From Paragonimus westermani (lineage: Eukaryota > Platyhelminthes > Trematoda > Plagiorchiida > Troglotrematidae), in contig QNGE01000278.1 of assembly GCA_008508345.1 (NCBI GenBank), forward strand, positions 3,400 through 67,399: a stretch of 64,000 bases of DNA. Reading direction: 5' to 3'. Each line of letters begins with the position of its first letter. Position 1 is the stretch's first letter. Positions 22,831-36,700 of this stretch are shown here, piece by piece. The notes under the pieces are model-generated. The model saw only the letters and a program-made list of their open reading frames with translations, had not been told where the DNA came from and searched no databases. The position numbers and the translations under genes were made by a program.

Positions 22831-24809
22831 CGGTCAACGACTGAGTACGTAATTTTGAAAACCTATTCGAAAATTATGTTTGAAGGTTGGTGTCACGTGG
22901 GGCAAAAATGTTTGAACTCATGAAGTCAACAGCACCTCTTAACACAACGTGATTGGCCCTAGAATTCACAGGGAATTTTCGCAAATGATGAAAAATAGTA
23001 CTACACCCCACCATTAATGCAGACTTGTGTTAATGTAATTCCTAACTACTGAGCATTACTGAGTCCAAAATCAGCATGTATCCATTTCACATCGACTAGT
23101 GTAGCTACTGTGTCAAACTGTCAGGTCTTGTGATATTGTAGAAACAGCTGAGCGAGTGACTTCCAATTTATCTGACCACGCGCAGTTTCACACGCACCCG
23201 AACAACCTAGAATATATGATATCAAATAACAATCAGTTCATAAATATATGGTGTGACATTATCCATACTAACTGAAGAACAACTGTATGAACCAAGCTTG
23301 AGAATACAACACAAGCATTATTAGCTTATAACAATACAAGCGTCGAAACTAAAGCCACCTGGTTAGATCAGTTACTTGCTGGTTGTTTCACCAGAAAATG
23401 TTGAATATGCATTTTGCAAGACAAACATTTTGCTTCAAGTTCCTCTATAAAATGAGTAATGCACCTGAATGATGTTTGGCGATAAACAATGTCAGCAATC
23501 ACTCTCGACGAAGCTTATACATAGATTACGGTGTGGAAATGATAGTCGAAACATATCACTTAATAGTAGTGACATTCACAGCAAACACAAAATACTGTGT
23601 CACGCGGTCAGAGTCATCAGTTGGTGGGTCGATATTCACAAGTGGGTTGAAGGGAAAAGTTATCCAGCGTAATACGGTTCACCCTGTTAACTCATTCTAT
23701 ATTATCTTGCTTCGTATAATTCACTGATGCATCCTTGATACAAGCCTGGTACAAGCTGGTACAATTGTCTGTTTACCCGAGGTCAGTAGTTTACACTGGT
23801 AGCTGAATGTGTGAACTGACAACCTTCCTTTTAGAGATGGGTGTTATGGTGAATACATTCTTGAAGAAAATATCGGTCACTGATATGGTTCATGAACCCT
23901 GACACAAACTTCCACAAATCAGTTTCTCCCAATATGCGTTAAATCAGATAACTCAGCTCTAAGTGTTCACTCTAAAAGAATATGTAATCAATTAATTATG
24001 CTCGTTCACCGATCAATATACTATAATAGGTATCTCCAATATTTCGAATGAAAGAGTTTCGAGAGCCCGCATGTTTTTGTTCAGTCGAAACGTGCAAGAT
24101 GAGACGTGTGCACATATGACATGAAACTGATGAGTGTGTTGAATAATGGTGAACATTACCTTGATTAACATCGAGCGCACAACTCCTTAGTTTGACCACT
24201 AACTCAAAACGTATTACTTAGAAACATGTTCAGATTAGGTGTGAGCTGCAAAGTTCGAACGAGACCCAACTATAAAGTGGTACTTCCACATAAAACACAG
24301 TAAACAAACTCTAAACGTCGGGAATGGTTTTTGAACAATTTGTGTTTCAAGTGAATCACGTATGCAAAATTGTCACATCACCCAATGTGAACATTTATCG
24401 CGGTATTTATGCCGATGAACTCCAGGCAACTAGTTCAATCCTTGGCATCCCGCTTCTGCTTTCTTCGGGGTCACTAGAATAATTTACTTTGTTTCTATTG
24501 CTTTTCCTCAAACATCTTCAAGACGTAAAATGACACGGGCGCACACATATAGAGCTATACTACGTGCTCATCGATACACCATTCACGACACACCAGTCAC
24601 CTCCAGCCAATCAATCAGTGAACCTGAAAATGAGTCCTGTCAGTTTGTAACTTACCGACAAGTTTGAGATCACCGTCAATCGCTGAAGAGGAAAAAAGAT
24701 TCGTTCCACAGTTCTGCTGCCCGCAATTATTCAAATTTAACAGCGAATCGATTGCAAAGCAGTTTATACACAGCCAGAACCTCAATGAGTCTAAAACCTA
24801 GCTTGAAGG
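22831..24809. other. No supportable feature
   Basis: An AT-leaning stretch with several 65-83-codon frames on both strands, overlapping in different frames (23469-23727). None can be preferred. No repeats or domains were recognised. Confidence 0.45.
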
Positions 24810-27180
24810 GTTAGAAAATTATGCAGGACAGAACGCCCGTTGAAAGAGAATATGAAAAACTTTTACTGGGCAAGACCTCCGGCTCTAACATTGTGATCCA
24901 GGACACATCGAAACAGGGCAAAGCTATATGGAAAGGTGTTAAACTAGGAATCGAGGATCGCGCAGCTTCGCTTTGTGGTGTATCGCCAGAATTTACCATC
25001 GATTTTACATACAACGCTAACGCCATCAGTGTATGCAAATGACCATAGCCATATAAAAGTCAATGGAGTGTTTAGACCGCGAGCTATATGCGCGGAAACT
25101 GGCTCAGATAAAACAGGACACCGGCAGTCTATTACTCAAAGACACACCGGTGTCTCAACTTCGAACCATTCCCGTAGGAAGTCACAAACTGACCACCTGC
25201 GTGTTATCCGTGAAGACAAACCATTTCAAACTCACTGCCCTACGGGTCACCCGAGGTATCCTCCTGTGCATTTTAAGGGAATAAACAGGCAAGAAAATGC
25301 AAGTACCTACCTGGCGAATAAATAGACGCATTTCTTACCAACCTCCAATTCCACGCCTCTGCCTGGTAATAGCAGTCTCTCGCGTGACACATCTATTCAT
25401 TTAAGGATAGACCAGAGCCTCTCTGAAGTTGTTTACCCTACGTTTAACACCCCTTTCAATACGGATAGCCCCTACACTTCGGATGCTCAACTAAACGCAA
25501 CCTGTGATCACTTCGTTGACAACGTGCAGGTGGTCATGACCAATTCGCCTCAGACTTAACCTTTTTGGCGGGACACATAACTTTCAAACCGCTCAAACTG
25601 ACTCTGTCCCCCATAGTTCTACTACCCAACTCTACATTACTGGCACTGTTCCAACAATTCCTGCCAAACGCAGATGACACCCTATCGTTCTCTAACGAGT
25701 TCACTATAAGGAGATCAGACCAAGCTACGTCACTAGAGTCTCTGAATCACAAAGACATTTTTGTTTTAGTCATTTTGAAAGGTCTAAAAGTAATGCCGAA
25801 CGAGAAAGATGCATTGGGCTTATTGCTTCGTGACACACGTTCGCCAATTAATAAGGTGCATATCTTTAGATCGTTTATCTTCCTATATGATCCTTATATT
25901 ATTCTAATTGCTGAAGCTTGGTGCACCTCTGAGACTCCAGAAACACAACTAAACGTTATAGGTTACCATGTTCCGCAGTTATCGTGGTTTAGGATGCAAA
26001 CTTTGCCTAAGGGAGTAACATTCTGCAACCACACTCGATGAGCCATGTCTTGGTATGATATATGACTCCCCGTGGCTGTTGATGTCGACTGAATCTTGTG
26101 AATCACTCCTAGGATGTGTCTACAGACAACCCAAGGACATTCACGACGATATGAAGAACCTTAGTAATGGACCGAATTGTGTATCAACCTTATATTCGCA
26201 GTACAAAATAATTGGCAGACTTTGAAATGCTCAATATATCCTGGACCTCTTCCACAGACCCTGCAATTCAAGCTGAGATCCTTGCATGTGTACAAATAAA
26301 CGGATGGTGCCTACATGTTCTAGCGCCCACTGGACAAGACCACACTCTACATATTATCTCTGCAATAGGCATCTCTTCTGCAACTGTATCCGTCTTGGAA
26401 GAGTTCCCAGGAAGTGATCATAACATAGTCAACTTCATGTTCGACCTAAAAGCTGTAAAATAGTCGACTGTCATATATTACCGCCAAACTAAATTCGTCC
26501 ACTGGAACGTGTTCATCACACTGCTGAAATCTCTGGAGTGAAACACATTTTTTCCGACCTCCGATCCTAGTATTGCAACCGAGACATTTGATGAACACTT
26601 CAATTCTTGCATAAACATATTGGCCTCAGAGAGATCAAAACACCGTAATGTTTGCGGTAACGGCATACTTCTCACTCTAAAGGAGCAAGGTAAGATCAAA
26701 AGTCTTAAACCACTGTACCAGAGAACACGCGACTTCTCTCTTATCATGCAAATGCATAAAATGTGCGATGCCATTGAACACAGAACCAACATGCTGCACA
26801 TCAGTGAAGAAAAACGTGCGCTTGACGGTAGAGATGAGCTCGCGGTTGATGGGACGCATGAACAATAGAAGTGACCATGCCATCTCAGTAGTGACAGTCC
26901 CGAACGGAACCACTGTAAATAATCCTGTAACAATATCTGAGGTCTTTACTTCACACTCTGCTGCTTCATTCATCATTGAAGGACACATACTGCCCCTACA
27001 TCTTCCTGTAAGTACAAGTACGTTCCTAAGTCATATCCCCGTTAAGGCACGGTTTATACGCTCCCAGTTAACTATTATCAAAACTGCTCACCTACATGGA
27101 CCATATGGCATTCACCCCGTTGCTCTTAAAAACCAACGCGAAGACATCTCTCTACTTCTGCTCAATATTTATAAACTTTG
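24810..27180 (+). mobile_element. CR1/Jockey-like LINE, 5' part with endonuclease domain
   Basis: Broken plus-strand frames make up the first half of a non-LTR retrotransposon. An ORF1-like or linker stretch lies at 24821-25558. Next comes an apurinic-type endonuclease at about 25565-26463, including KVHIFRSFIFLYDPYIILIA, then a GDFN-like site changed to ADFEMLNISW. The terminal catalytic SDH motif is intact at 26413-26421 (GSDHNIVNF). A degraded linker then leads to the conserved lead-in to the RT, GPYGIHPVALKNQREDISLL, ending near 27179 at LLLNIYKL. Stops and frameshifts occur throughout. The element resumes at about 29386 after an insertion, so it was interrupted between the linker and the first RT motifs. 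It is not functional. Confidence 0.82.
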
Positions 27181-28749
27181 AAAGAGTTTGTTCCCTTTAT
27201 GAACTCGAATAAAGCAATGAGAAGACGCAATACATATGATGTTCTCCGAAGTAACATTTCGTACATTCTGATCACGCATGGACATGCAACTAATTTTAAA
27301 CGAGTCATGGTTTAATGTATTAAACAAACAGGCACTAGAAATGAAAATCACAATTGTGAAACTACTGACTACCAGGGTAGCCGCGGTGTCAACACGAATT
27401 GATTTTGAACACACAGGTGGGCTGTGACGTTTAATGGTCAAAGCCTCGACAAACTTTAGTATGCGTTTCCGGTTGCTCCAAAAGATCACCGAAGACGCGT
27501 CAGAAACTTTGACTATGTGTCCTGTTTGTATTATGCGCCTTACGACGGAAGATGCGTGGTGCCCTCCCTCGGCATCTATACAGGCTCCTGGCGTTTCTAA
27601 TTGCTCCTACAACCATTTTGGCACATGCTCCTTGATACGGACAGCTAGTTGTCGGTTTGTCCTCCCTATGTAGCTCATACTGCAGCTACATGAGTAGTTG
27701 TATAAACAGTGAGATGTGACAGACGTACACTGTTTGTTCGTAACCGGGGCGACTGGTAGAGTTCTAGTTCGTTGTATTACACACAGTTTTGCAGCGCTAT
27801 AAGTCCTGGATACAGCCGCTGTCAGACGATTCCTTGTCATTGTTGACCAGCTGTCCTCTAGAAACGGGAGTTCTAAATACACCGTCCTCTTCGGTACTTC
27901 TACAGTTACTTCTACAGTTGGGATGACGACTTTGCTGTACTTTTTAATAAATTCCAGAGGGTACCTGTTGACCTGCAGAGTGTCTGTCAGTAAGCCTAAC
28001 TCTAGCTGTAGGTTGTCTTCAGTGCAAATCCTCCGTGCTCTATGAAAAAGCGTCCTGACTAGACTTCTCTTATGCTGCACCGGACAGAGGCTTTCGAAAT
28101 ACATGTACTGTTCAGTCCAGGTAGTTTCCCTGTATGCGGATCTCCCTACTATGCCATCTTGTCTTCGACGGACTAGAATGTCCAGGTACGGAAGGCAGTC
28201 TTTCGCTTCGTTCTCTCTTGTCAGTTTTAGGTTCTGGTGAGCCTGGTTCAACCTCGAGATTGAAGTATTTGATTCACTGGAGCTGTCAAAGATGGCTAGA
28301 ATATCATCTACGTAGCGTCTTTACAGCACTGGTTTTGAAAGACTTTCGCGTAGTGTGGATTTAACTTTAACCATGAAGAAATCCGCTAGAAGTGGACCCA
28401 ACAGACTGCCCATTGCAACCCCATCCACTTGTTGGAAACTATAAGTTTGAAAGTTAAACCTTACATTATCTGTGTGCACAGGAGTAATAAAGATTTCAGT
28501 TCGACCATCGGGATAGGAAAATGAGCATTGCTGCTTACAATGAATTCTCAAGTGCTATCAACCGTTTCATGAAGCAGAAGGTTAGTAAACAGGGATGTCA
28601 CGTCAAATGAACATATCAGTTTATCTCGGACATTTTAACAAGTTCAAAACTGTCCCTCAGAATGTACTTACTGAACTGTTTTCTGTCTGGTTCCAGCAAA
28701 TCAGCTAGCCAACGGGCTAATTTTTTCTGTGGTGCGTTACACATGAACA
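27181..28749 (-). mobile_element. Penelope-like element (RT plus GIY-YIG endonuclease), nearly intact frame
   Basis: Read on the minus strand from 28745. An RT N-terminal part (KLARWLADLLEP, then SLFTN after a frameshift) leads to QVDGVAMGSLLGPLLADFF near 28380-28440. The catalytic RRYVDD follows at about 28303-28320, then LPYLDILVRRR. At about 27610-27710 the GIY-YIG endonuclease appears (YSCSCSMSYIGRTNRQ), followed by a His/Cys-containing C-terminal region and an Arg/Lys-rich tail (NRKRILKFVEAL). From 28551 down to about 27370 the same frame is kept with only two stop codons (at 28321 and after PKWL near 27604). That indicates a fairly young insertion compared with its host LINE. The 5' RT part is truncated. 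The remaining 27181-27360 looks like its 3' untranslated end. Confidence 0.85.
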
Positions 28750-28755
28750 TAATAA

Positions 28756-29385
28756 CATGTTGATATTGTTGGTTCACTGCCGGTATCCAATGGTAATTCT
28801 TACATACTCACTTGTGTGGATCGTTTCACCCGTTGGCCTGAAGCAATTCCCATTACAGATACTACTGCCACCACTGTCGCGCGTGCCTTTGTTACAAGTT
28901 GCGTCTCGAATTTCGGAGTGCCATCCACAATCACCACCAATCGAGGTTCCAGTTCGAATCTAAATTATTTCAACATCTCACAGAACTCCTGGGCTGCATA
29001 CATATCCGTACTACTGCTTATCATCCAATGGCAAATGGCCTTGTTGAGCACCCCTATAGACATTATGCCATTATGGCTCATAAACGCAGTACGGATTGGT
29101 CCGAAATAATCCCGCTCATTTTATTGGATCTGCGTACAACGTTCCGGTCTACTCTCCACTGCTCCCCAGCAGAACTAGTTTATGGGACCACACTGCGTGT
29201 TCCAAGACAATTTTTCGTTCCGAACCAGAATAACCCTAACGATCAAGTTACTTATGTAACAAAATTGAAATCATATATGGCAAAGCCTCGATACACTGCA
29301 CCAACATCTGTCAATACAAACCTCTATGTTCCTCCTCAGTCATCCGACTGTACACACATATTTATCTGTTGTGATCGGTTGTGAT
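28756..29385 (+). mobile_element. Gypsy integrase fragment
   Basis: The frame opens at HVDIVGSLPVSNGNSY and continues through CVDRFTRWPEAIPI to ITTNRG near 28945. It then jumps frame to QFESKLFQHLTELLG and TTAYHPMANGLVE, and onward to the post-catalytic part (SPAELVYGTTLRVPRQFF) and CTHIFI at the end. Of the D,D,E triad, the first Asp (HVDIVG) and the Glu (GLVE) remain. The second, normally in TTDRG, is Asn. With the frameshift and a small deletion after GLVE, the fragment is dead. Both ends are abrupt: it starts within a few bases of the Penelope end and stops where the LINE resumes. Confidence 0.85.
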
Positions 29386-30700
29386 CAGGTTCCTTCCCTC
29401 TTCAGTTGAAAAACTCTACAATTAAGCCCCGTTATAAAAGTGGCTCGCGACAATACGTCAGCAATTATCGTCCCATTATCCAGTCCTGAAGTTTTTCCAG
29501 GGTGGTAAAAAGGATAATGAAATGCCGCACTGTCGAATTCTTGCTATTACGAAACCTTTCAAACCACACCCACCATGGGTTTCTTCACGAACGTTCCCAA
29601 CCATTTGGCAGAATCTACTGAGACCAGTGAAGCGATTATCATTATACTGTTATGCATGGCGATGGCTTTTGATCGTGTGCCTCATAAGCGTCTTCTGCTC
29701 AAAATAGCATCCTTTGGTATACGTGATCCATTGCTTAGCTGGTTTTCTTCATACCTTACGGGCCGCACAAAAACAGTGATAATAGGAGACAATAATTCAA
29801 CGCACAGGCCATTCACTAGTGGGGTGATACAGAGAATTGTTTTGGGACAGTTACTCTTTCGCATTTATATAAACGATATATGTCAAGTTATCAAGCATGG
29901 CAAACTATTCCTATTCGCTGATGATATCAAACTTGTGCACAGCTTTGCTCCCGGCAACCTAAATCCATATTTAGAAATTATACGGAAGGACTCCATGTCG
30001 TTAGAGACTTGGTGTTTAACATGGCTGATGAAATTTTCAGCCAATAAATCAACTATCGCTGTCCACGGTTGTCACGTACCAAATGACTGTATAAAGCTGG
30101 ACGGTCACAGCATACCAATCGCCACCTCAGTACGTGACCTAGGTTTAGGCTATTCAAACTTTGCAGAACATATACCTTTCCTAGTCTCTAAAACCAGACG
30201 GATGATAGATTACATTAAACACTCATTCTTTCTACCTGCTGCGTGATTACACCTTTATAAATGAACATACGACCCCAGTTTTAGTAATGCACGTTTACAT
30301 ATAGCCACCTGCGCTAGTCTGACAGGCTAACTCTGGAAAGACTCCAGCGTACATGCACGAAAAGCATATTGAGTAATCCATCTTCCATGAGCTACAGAAA
30401 ACGCTGCCAGACGCTTGCAATTGATCCTCTTTGTTTGCGGTGACTCAAGCTCAACCTTACTTTCCTATATAAGCTGGTATAAGACAATAAACCCACGGTC
30501 TGCTTCCCGATGCGCTTACAACAGAGGTCGAATTATAACCCCAGAAACAAGGACTTCACTTTGACAGCTCTTCAATCACGGAAAATACTGCGTTCAATTT
30601 TTTTCCTGATCAAATATTCCTACATTTGGAACAAAATCCCGTATGCAATTTGAGCCAGTAAGAATATAAACCAACTTAAATGAAGCTTAGAAACTTTCCC
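29386..30700 (+). mobile_element. CR1/Jockey-like LINE, 3' part with reverse transcriptase
   Basis: Downstream half of the LINE begun at 24810. Broken frames give YKSGSRQYVSNYRPI-like sequence at 29430-29485. A 223-codon frame (29575-30246) then carries AFDRVPHKRLLLKIASFGIR, GVIQRIVLGQLLFRIYINDI and the catalytic FADD at 29914-29925. The first catalytic Asp, expected just before the AFDRVPH block, is replaced (LLCMAMAFD), and the GVPQGS motif is altered. Between about 30300 and 30660 frameshifted pieces of the usual C-terminal region follow (SYRKRCQTLAIDPL, LKLNLTFLYKLVYDNKP). No clear poly(A) or 3' repeat was found at the end. Confidence 0.85.
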
Positions 30701-33700
30701 AACGATAACGAATGTCATGTCCATTTTCAAGCTCCACCTGTGTGAGGACGTTATATTTGAAAACGGACCCAATAACATCTGACGAAAAACCCTCTTTGTT
30801 GTGTGATGTTACGTCAGGCACCTCGCGAACCGATCAAAACCACCAATTCAGGATAGAGCTTGATCTTTTAGAGTTGTCAGCGAACAAGAAAACATGTCTA
30901 TAGTCAACAGGTATAGGTGTCAATATATACATGCCCGTTATTAATAACCCAATCATCCTGGTACCTCCTTACTCTATAGTTATTGGTAGCTTATATGTCT
31001 GCGTTGTAATGGTATACTAGGGAAAGCTGATAATTGATCTCTTCTCGCGTTATTTGATAACAGCTGTTCGCATAGGATATACATTCTATCAATTAACACA
31101 ATGCTATTAATGTCACATGGAAGGTTATACCAGAATATCACATGTTCCATTGGTCGTCATAGATCACAGTCGGTTTTACGTTCTCCCGACCATCGCGTGA
31201 TTTCGACTTCCACACGTTTTCACTGACATTGACCGCGTAAGGGAATATTCCACCCCCACCCGGACACTCAAAATTCCACGTTGTTTGAGCAAATCGCAAA
31301 ATCTTCAAAATTCATTGTGCTATCTACATGGAATATAAATCAAATTCTTCGCCAATACATACCATCCATAATACAACCACGTATTTTCTTGGCAAGACCT
31401 TGAGCGTTAGGTCAGTGATCTCTTTGTGTGAGTCCCAAATGATGTAACAAAACAACAATTTTATCTAATTTCTTGGATCGCATTATCGTCTCAGAAATAT
31501 GAATCCCAAAATTTTCTTTCTAGCATTGGATTTTACCTTCGTACAATGTCTGTTTTGTTGCTCCGTTCACATAGCTGACTCGTACAATTTAGAATTTTGG
31601 TGTTCAAATGTGTATATGCTTAAAATTTCTACGATGATCACGAATTCCTGAGCGTAATTCTCACAGAAGTACTGAGAAATATACCGATTCATTTGGCGAT
31701 GGAATTGAGCAGTTATAGCGACCCGCTTTATAGCTCGTCCTATGTACATGGAAGACGTTTCTGCATTGTGAAACTATTCTGAGCGCTGCCGAATAATGTG
31801 AACCATGCGTTTGCACGCATTTATCTAATCACCTCCTCCCCAAAGGTGTTCACAAAAGGTGCACCTTATAATATTCTCTCATTTGTGCCTTTCCCCATCA
31901 TTCTTACCGTTTACGATTGTTCGATAAGCGCACATTATCAGAGCATCTAGGAAACATGGCGATACTAGATGCAAAAGCTGCTGAAACTGAATCAAGCCAT
32001 TTTCCCAGGTAGGATTATTTTATCCAGATTGTGTGTGCGCAGTAGCACAACCGTTACAGGGAGAAGCAAGGAAGAATTGTTAAGCATTGCTGACGATGAA
32101 ATCATAATGCTGGAATTCTTGAAAGTGAAGTACATCAAGACATAAGCTTTCTCTTAAGCATTTTCGCGTAACGTGTTAGTCGATGTATCCTGTTATTCAA
32201 CAGAAACCTTCATTGCTTTATGAGGCGCCCCTCAAGGAGAAACATCAAGCTGAAACTGGTGGACGTCGTGTCTTGAAAGACAGATATTCTAACATGGACA
32301 CCTAGTTAGCTTAATGGAATAACACTGGACCATGTAGAAATCAGCATAGTAAGCACATTCCTCCTCCAACTTGCGAGGAGGCCATTGGTCAGCTTACCGA
32401 AATATTTTATCATTTGAGCAGATTTTTACATATGAATTGAAACCGACTGAGAGGTTGGACCGTAAAGCTGAAGCGTGACAATAAAGTGAAGACCATGCGA
32501 AAGAGCTCGTGAAGACAAATGCGACGACTGACGCACATACACTCATACGAGTTAATCCATCTCATTTAACGGCGCATTAACCTACAAGTTTTGAATGTAG
32601 TGCTAATCCCATGGGGGAAAACGACCTGGTTTTCAGTGCAGAACATTGACACACGAACATCAGTCAGCGGACTGCATAGATAAGTAGGGAGATAATGACC
32701 GTCGTTGAACCTCATGCGTTTCCATGAAGTCTTGCAAAATAAGTTACTGATATCTCGACTAAAAGCAATCGCACTGAACACAATACGCGATATATCAAGG
32801 GAGCTTCTTACGTAACAGATGTCTGACCGTTAACATACCTTTTACAGTAAGTGAGTGGAGAGTTTTGATTTTGACAGCAGAGTTCAAGATATCCGTCAGC
32901 TCCTTTGTCAGACTGTCCAAGCATGATTTTGTTATTGAATTGTCCACGAAGAATGCACGGTGAAAAAACAGATCGACTGTGGTTCCATTTCCAAGTGTTT
33001 GGTTTCGCGGGAATTGTGAACAGGTAAGCAAAGCCATTCTGTAGAATTTGTCTGCATTTTGAAGCACGTTTGGAAACTAGGAAATAACAGCAAATGATTG
33101 GTAAGCCTTTTCTTAGGTGTGTGTGTGTTAGCAATCCTCAAACAGATAATTTAAAATCGTCAGATGATGGAGCCGGTATCACGGAGGATTTTCAACAATA
33201 AGAGCACGGTAAACAAGTGTGCTAGTCGTATTTATATTCACAGAATAAAAAAGACGAATACGGAAGTGTCCGAATGATTGGCCAGAACGTTAACTGAATC
33301 TTCAGAAGAAAAGTTCCCTATCCATTTGGAGTCACCGCAGTTTGAAATATACTGTATAGTTTTACATACTAGCAATTCCCGAAATTCCCTGTTGAATTGG
33401 CCGGATCAGTATAACTCCTTTTAGACTGTCTTCCGGTTTTGAAATAGAACTCCATCTTTTCACTGTTAAAGGTTTTCACGAGAGTCAAACGCTTGCCACT
33501 TGTAGCGTTAACTTAATGATTCAGATTTGTTTGAGTGGATCTGAAGATTCCCGACTCAGTGCGCTCCATCTGAAACTCACTAAGTCTGTGTCACTCTCTC
33601 TCTCTATCAAGTGAACCTACTGCGCAAAACGAAATTCTTTTCGGATTCAAGAAAATTTCGATACTTTTACGGCAAAGATGATCAAGATGAAAAGAAATAC

Positions 33701-36700
33701 GAGTCTATATATATCAAATGAGGAGAGCATGGAAAGACACATCAATACATTACTCGGTAGAGGAAACTGTTACAGACGAGCTGTGAATAAGTACAAGCAC
33801 AACTTACTCCGTCGCATAAGTTGAGGAGCTCAGATGAACTTTCCCCCCAGTCGTCCATGAATCCTCGCCACCGTGCTGCGTGATTGGTGCCAACGGACTC
33901 TTTTAACCCGAGACGGAAGTCTGCATGACAGCATCACAGAACTACGTTATGCCTTCAGAAATATGTAATTAATAAGCTTAGCATATTTTCACACACATCG
34001 GCTTTAATATGTTATGTTAGTGCCTTCCCCCTCTCTCCACATAAGTCATACCAACTTTTCGGTCAGCCAATTTCTGCCTGACTGGTAACGCATTTCGAGT
34101 GGTACCACAATGACGTTCACACGTGATCAGATGGAACAAAATACCAATAAAAATTTGAAGGTCACGGCTGCCTAACTTTTAATTCTACTTCATACCAGTA
34201 TAACCAGTGCAGTGGATTACATAAAACTTGGGTATGTCTCCTCCAACCAGGACTTGAGTGCTCTTGAAAAATAGTCGGTCACCAGATGCGATAATCTGAA
34301 CGACAAAACACTTGGTAATGCTATTGTGAAGCAACGTAAAAACAAATTGTCTCATCCCGTGCTCCAAACGTCGTCGATACGTCAGGGTACTCAAGACACT
34401 CATCAAACTATACGACCTACGTGGCTCAGATTTGTCTTCGACCCTGATTTAAAAGACCGTCACAAAAACTTAGCATTCTATACAACAGGTGCTTCGCAGA
34501 AGCAAGCCACCCTTTCAAGTTTAACTCAAGGTTTGGCCAGAGTTAAAATTACACGCATAATCCGCTTCGGCGTCTTTCTGTACAAATTTCCTTGGAACGC
34601 GTCCTTACTGAGCGCCTTACATCACAGATGCCAGATACGTTTGCAGAACCAAAGTTGCAGTTGTGATACGCAAACCAATCATTCTTGAAGGTGAATGATG
34701 TTACACGTTTGGGCCGGTTTACTTTGATTGTACACTTAGAGGTTTGCAGTCCTGTTATTCCCTTATGTCAAAACTGAAGGAAACTATTTTTGTATGAACC
34801 TTCCGGTACAGCTTCGGGTATACATGAACTTTCTCATCTCCCAAGAATCCTAATCGCTATGGATCTCACGAAGCTTGTGAGCCGAATCAGATTTTGTATG
34901 ACGTTCACCGAAAGGATATACACTGCTTAATAATTCCATAGTTTCAGTCTGAGGATCTACATGGAGAGGTTATGGGAAAATGTTGTCTAGACAGAGAGAC
35001 TGCGAGCAGTTAGGACATAGTTAATGAAACAATTTATTTCTAAAACCTTTATCGAGAAATACACTCAAATATACCAGTAAACCACAGTGTACTCACGCAA
35101 CGCGTCAAGAACAACATATGCATCTAAAATAAATGTTCAGCAAAGGGCAATGGCGTAAAGTAGTTTAACTGAATTTTATACTCATTAAATACATTGACTT
35201 CAAATTGGTAATACATTGGTAATACATTATAGGCCGAATAACGTCGCCTTGTTAGCAATATCGTCTGATCATCTTAACCCAGCCTTCCTACGACAGAAAA
35301 AGTTCTTCATAGCAGCGTGACGCTATTTCTGTTAATGGCGAGGTTCGTTTCAACGCAAGAAAGTGTCGTAACAAACTCTGTGTAGACAAGCTAAATCAAA
35401 TGTTTAACGACAGTTTTTCTCAGGATCTTTATTACCAAATATGTCACATTAGACTTTTGTGTTGATCACTCTTTACAAAATTTGTATGTTATTATTCTGA
35501 TATTTTCCCATGTCTTATAGCTATCCTCACCACTGACTTATAATAGAATTCAAAACTGTACCGCACGATTTTGGTTGGGACACGTTGCAAATTATAGTTG
35601 CATACAATTGATGGGTGATACGCATCAACACACTTACCTACATGAACAAGGAGAAGAAATAGAAACGCGCTGCACATATTCTTCATCACGGCAGGTTACA
35701 AAGAATGTTGGCAACTCAAAATCTTGATTGCTACAGGCACGACTATTTTATAATAACTTTCGGCAACAAATACCATACCAGAGATTGTGATTGGTCATGA
35801 TATCATCCAATGGAAATGAGTAAAAGTACCCACATTTTCGCATAGTTTGAATACAAAGTTCGACCAACTGATCACCCAATTGCTACAAAATACCGTGCGC
35901 TTTTTAGCTTTTTCGCTTTGGTTGTCTGTCAATCAAAATGTTTGTCCGTGTACCAATGCGACCATAGTCATCATACTGCGCAGTTGCTATTATGAATGAG
36001 GTCGTCAATGACATATGACATTTATCAGCGATAAACTTCCCAACACTGCGGTCTCTCAATTTTTCAGTCATGAGATTTTCTGGCGTAAGTAAAATTGTTC
36101 CACTCAATTTTTGGATTTGTGACGGAAAATAGCGGTTTTTCGAAGTATTTTTCTTCAATGAAGTGGATGTTTTTCACTATTCAGACCATCTGAACATCGT
36201 CATCTGGCGATTGTCTGTGTGACAAATAATCATAACAGTAATTTCATTTCAGTGTGTTCAATCATGAAGTGACAGATGGAACGGTCCAGCACAAGCTGTT
36301 ATTGAGGTCTAGAAGATCAATTCACGTTCGAGTCTGCAAACAGCAGTCTGTAGCGATTCTCACCAGTCACCTACATTTACAAGTGGTTTACTGGACTTGC
36401 GTAAAAAACTAGATTGTGCCTGAACGTGATGCCAACTGTCACAAGAACTGTGGATGAGCATACAAACGGGTGGCGTGTATGTTTGTGTGTCATGTTCACA
36501 TGGAACACGTGACAGCCAAGTGGCAACGTGTAGTTAGAATTAATCGGCGAATGAGGTTGAGACGGTTTACACGTGGGTTGTGATGCTTTCGGACACATCG
36601 TTAAGAATTGTAGAGCTTGAGTGCAATCATATCAACCGTTGATTGCAATGTGGCCCCGATAGCTGAGACAATTTGTCCACAGCTTTAGTGGCTATCTCGG

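Noticed and set aside
24126..24140. CTGATGAG string considered as a hammerhead ribozyme core
   Set aside because: No GAAA partner or closing stems follow. Other CTGATGA strings in the window fail in the same way.
33592..33606. CT microsatellite
   Set aside because: Too short to be notable, and not part of any feature.
35205..35228. Short tandem TTGGTAATACA repeat
   Set aside because: Two short units only, with no array or function apparent.
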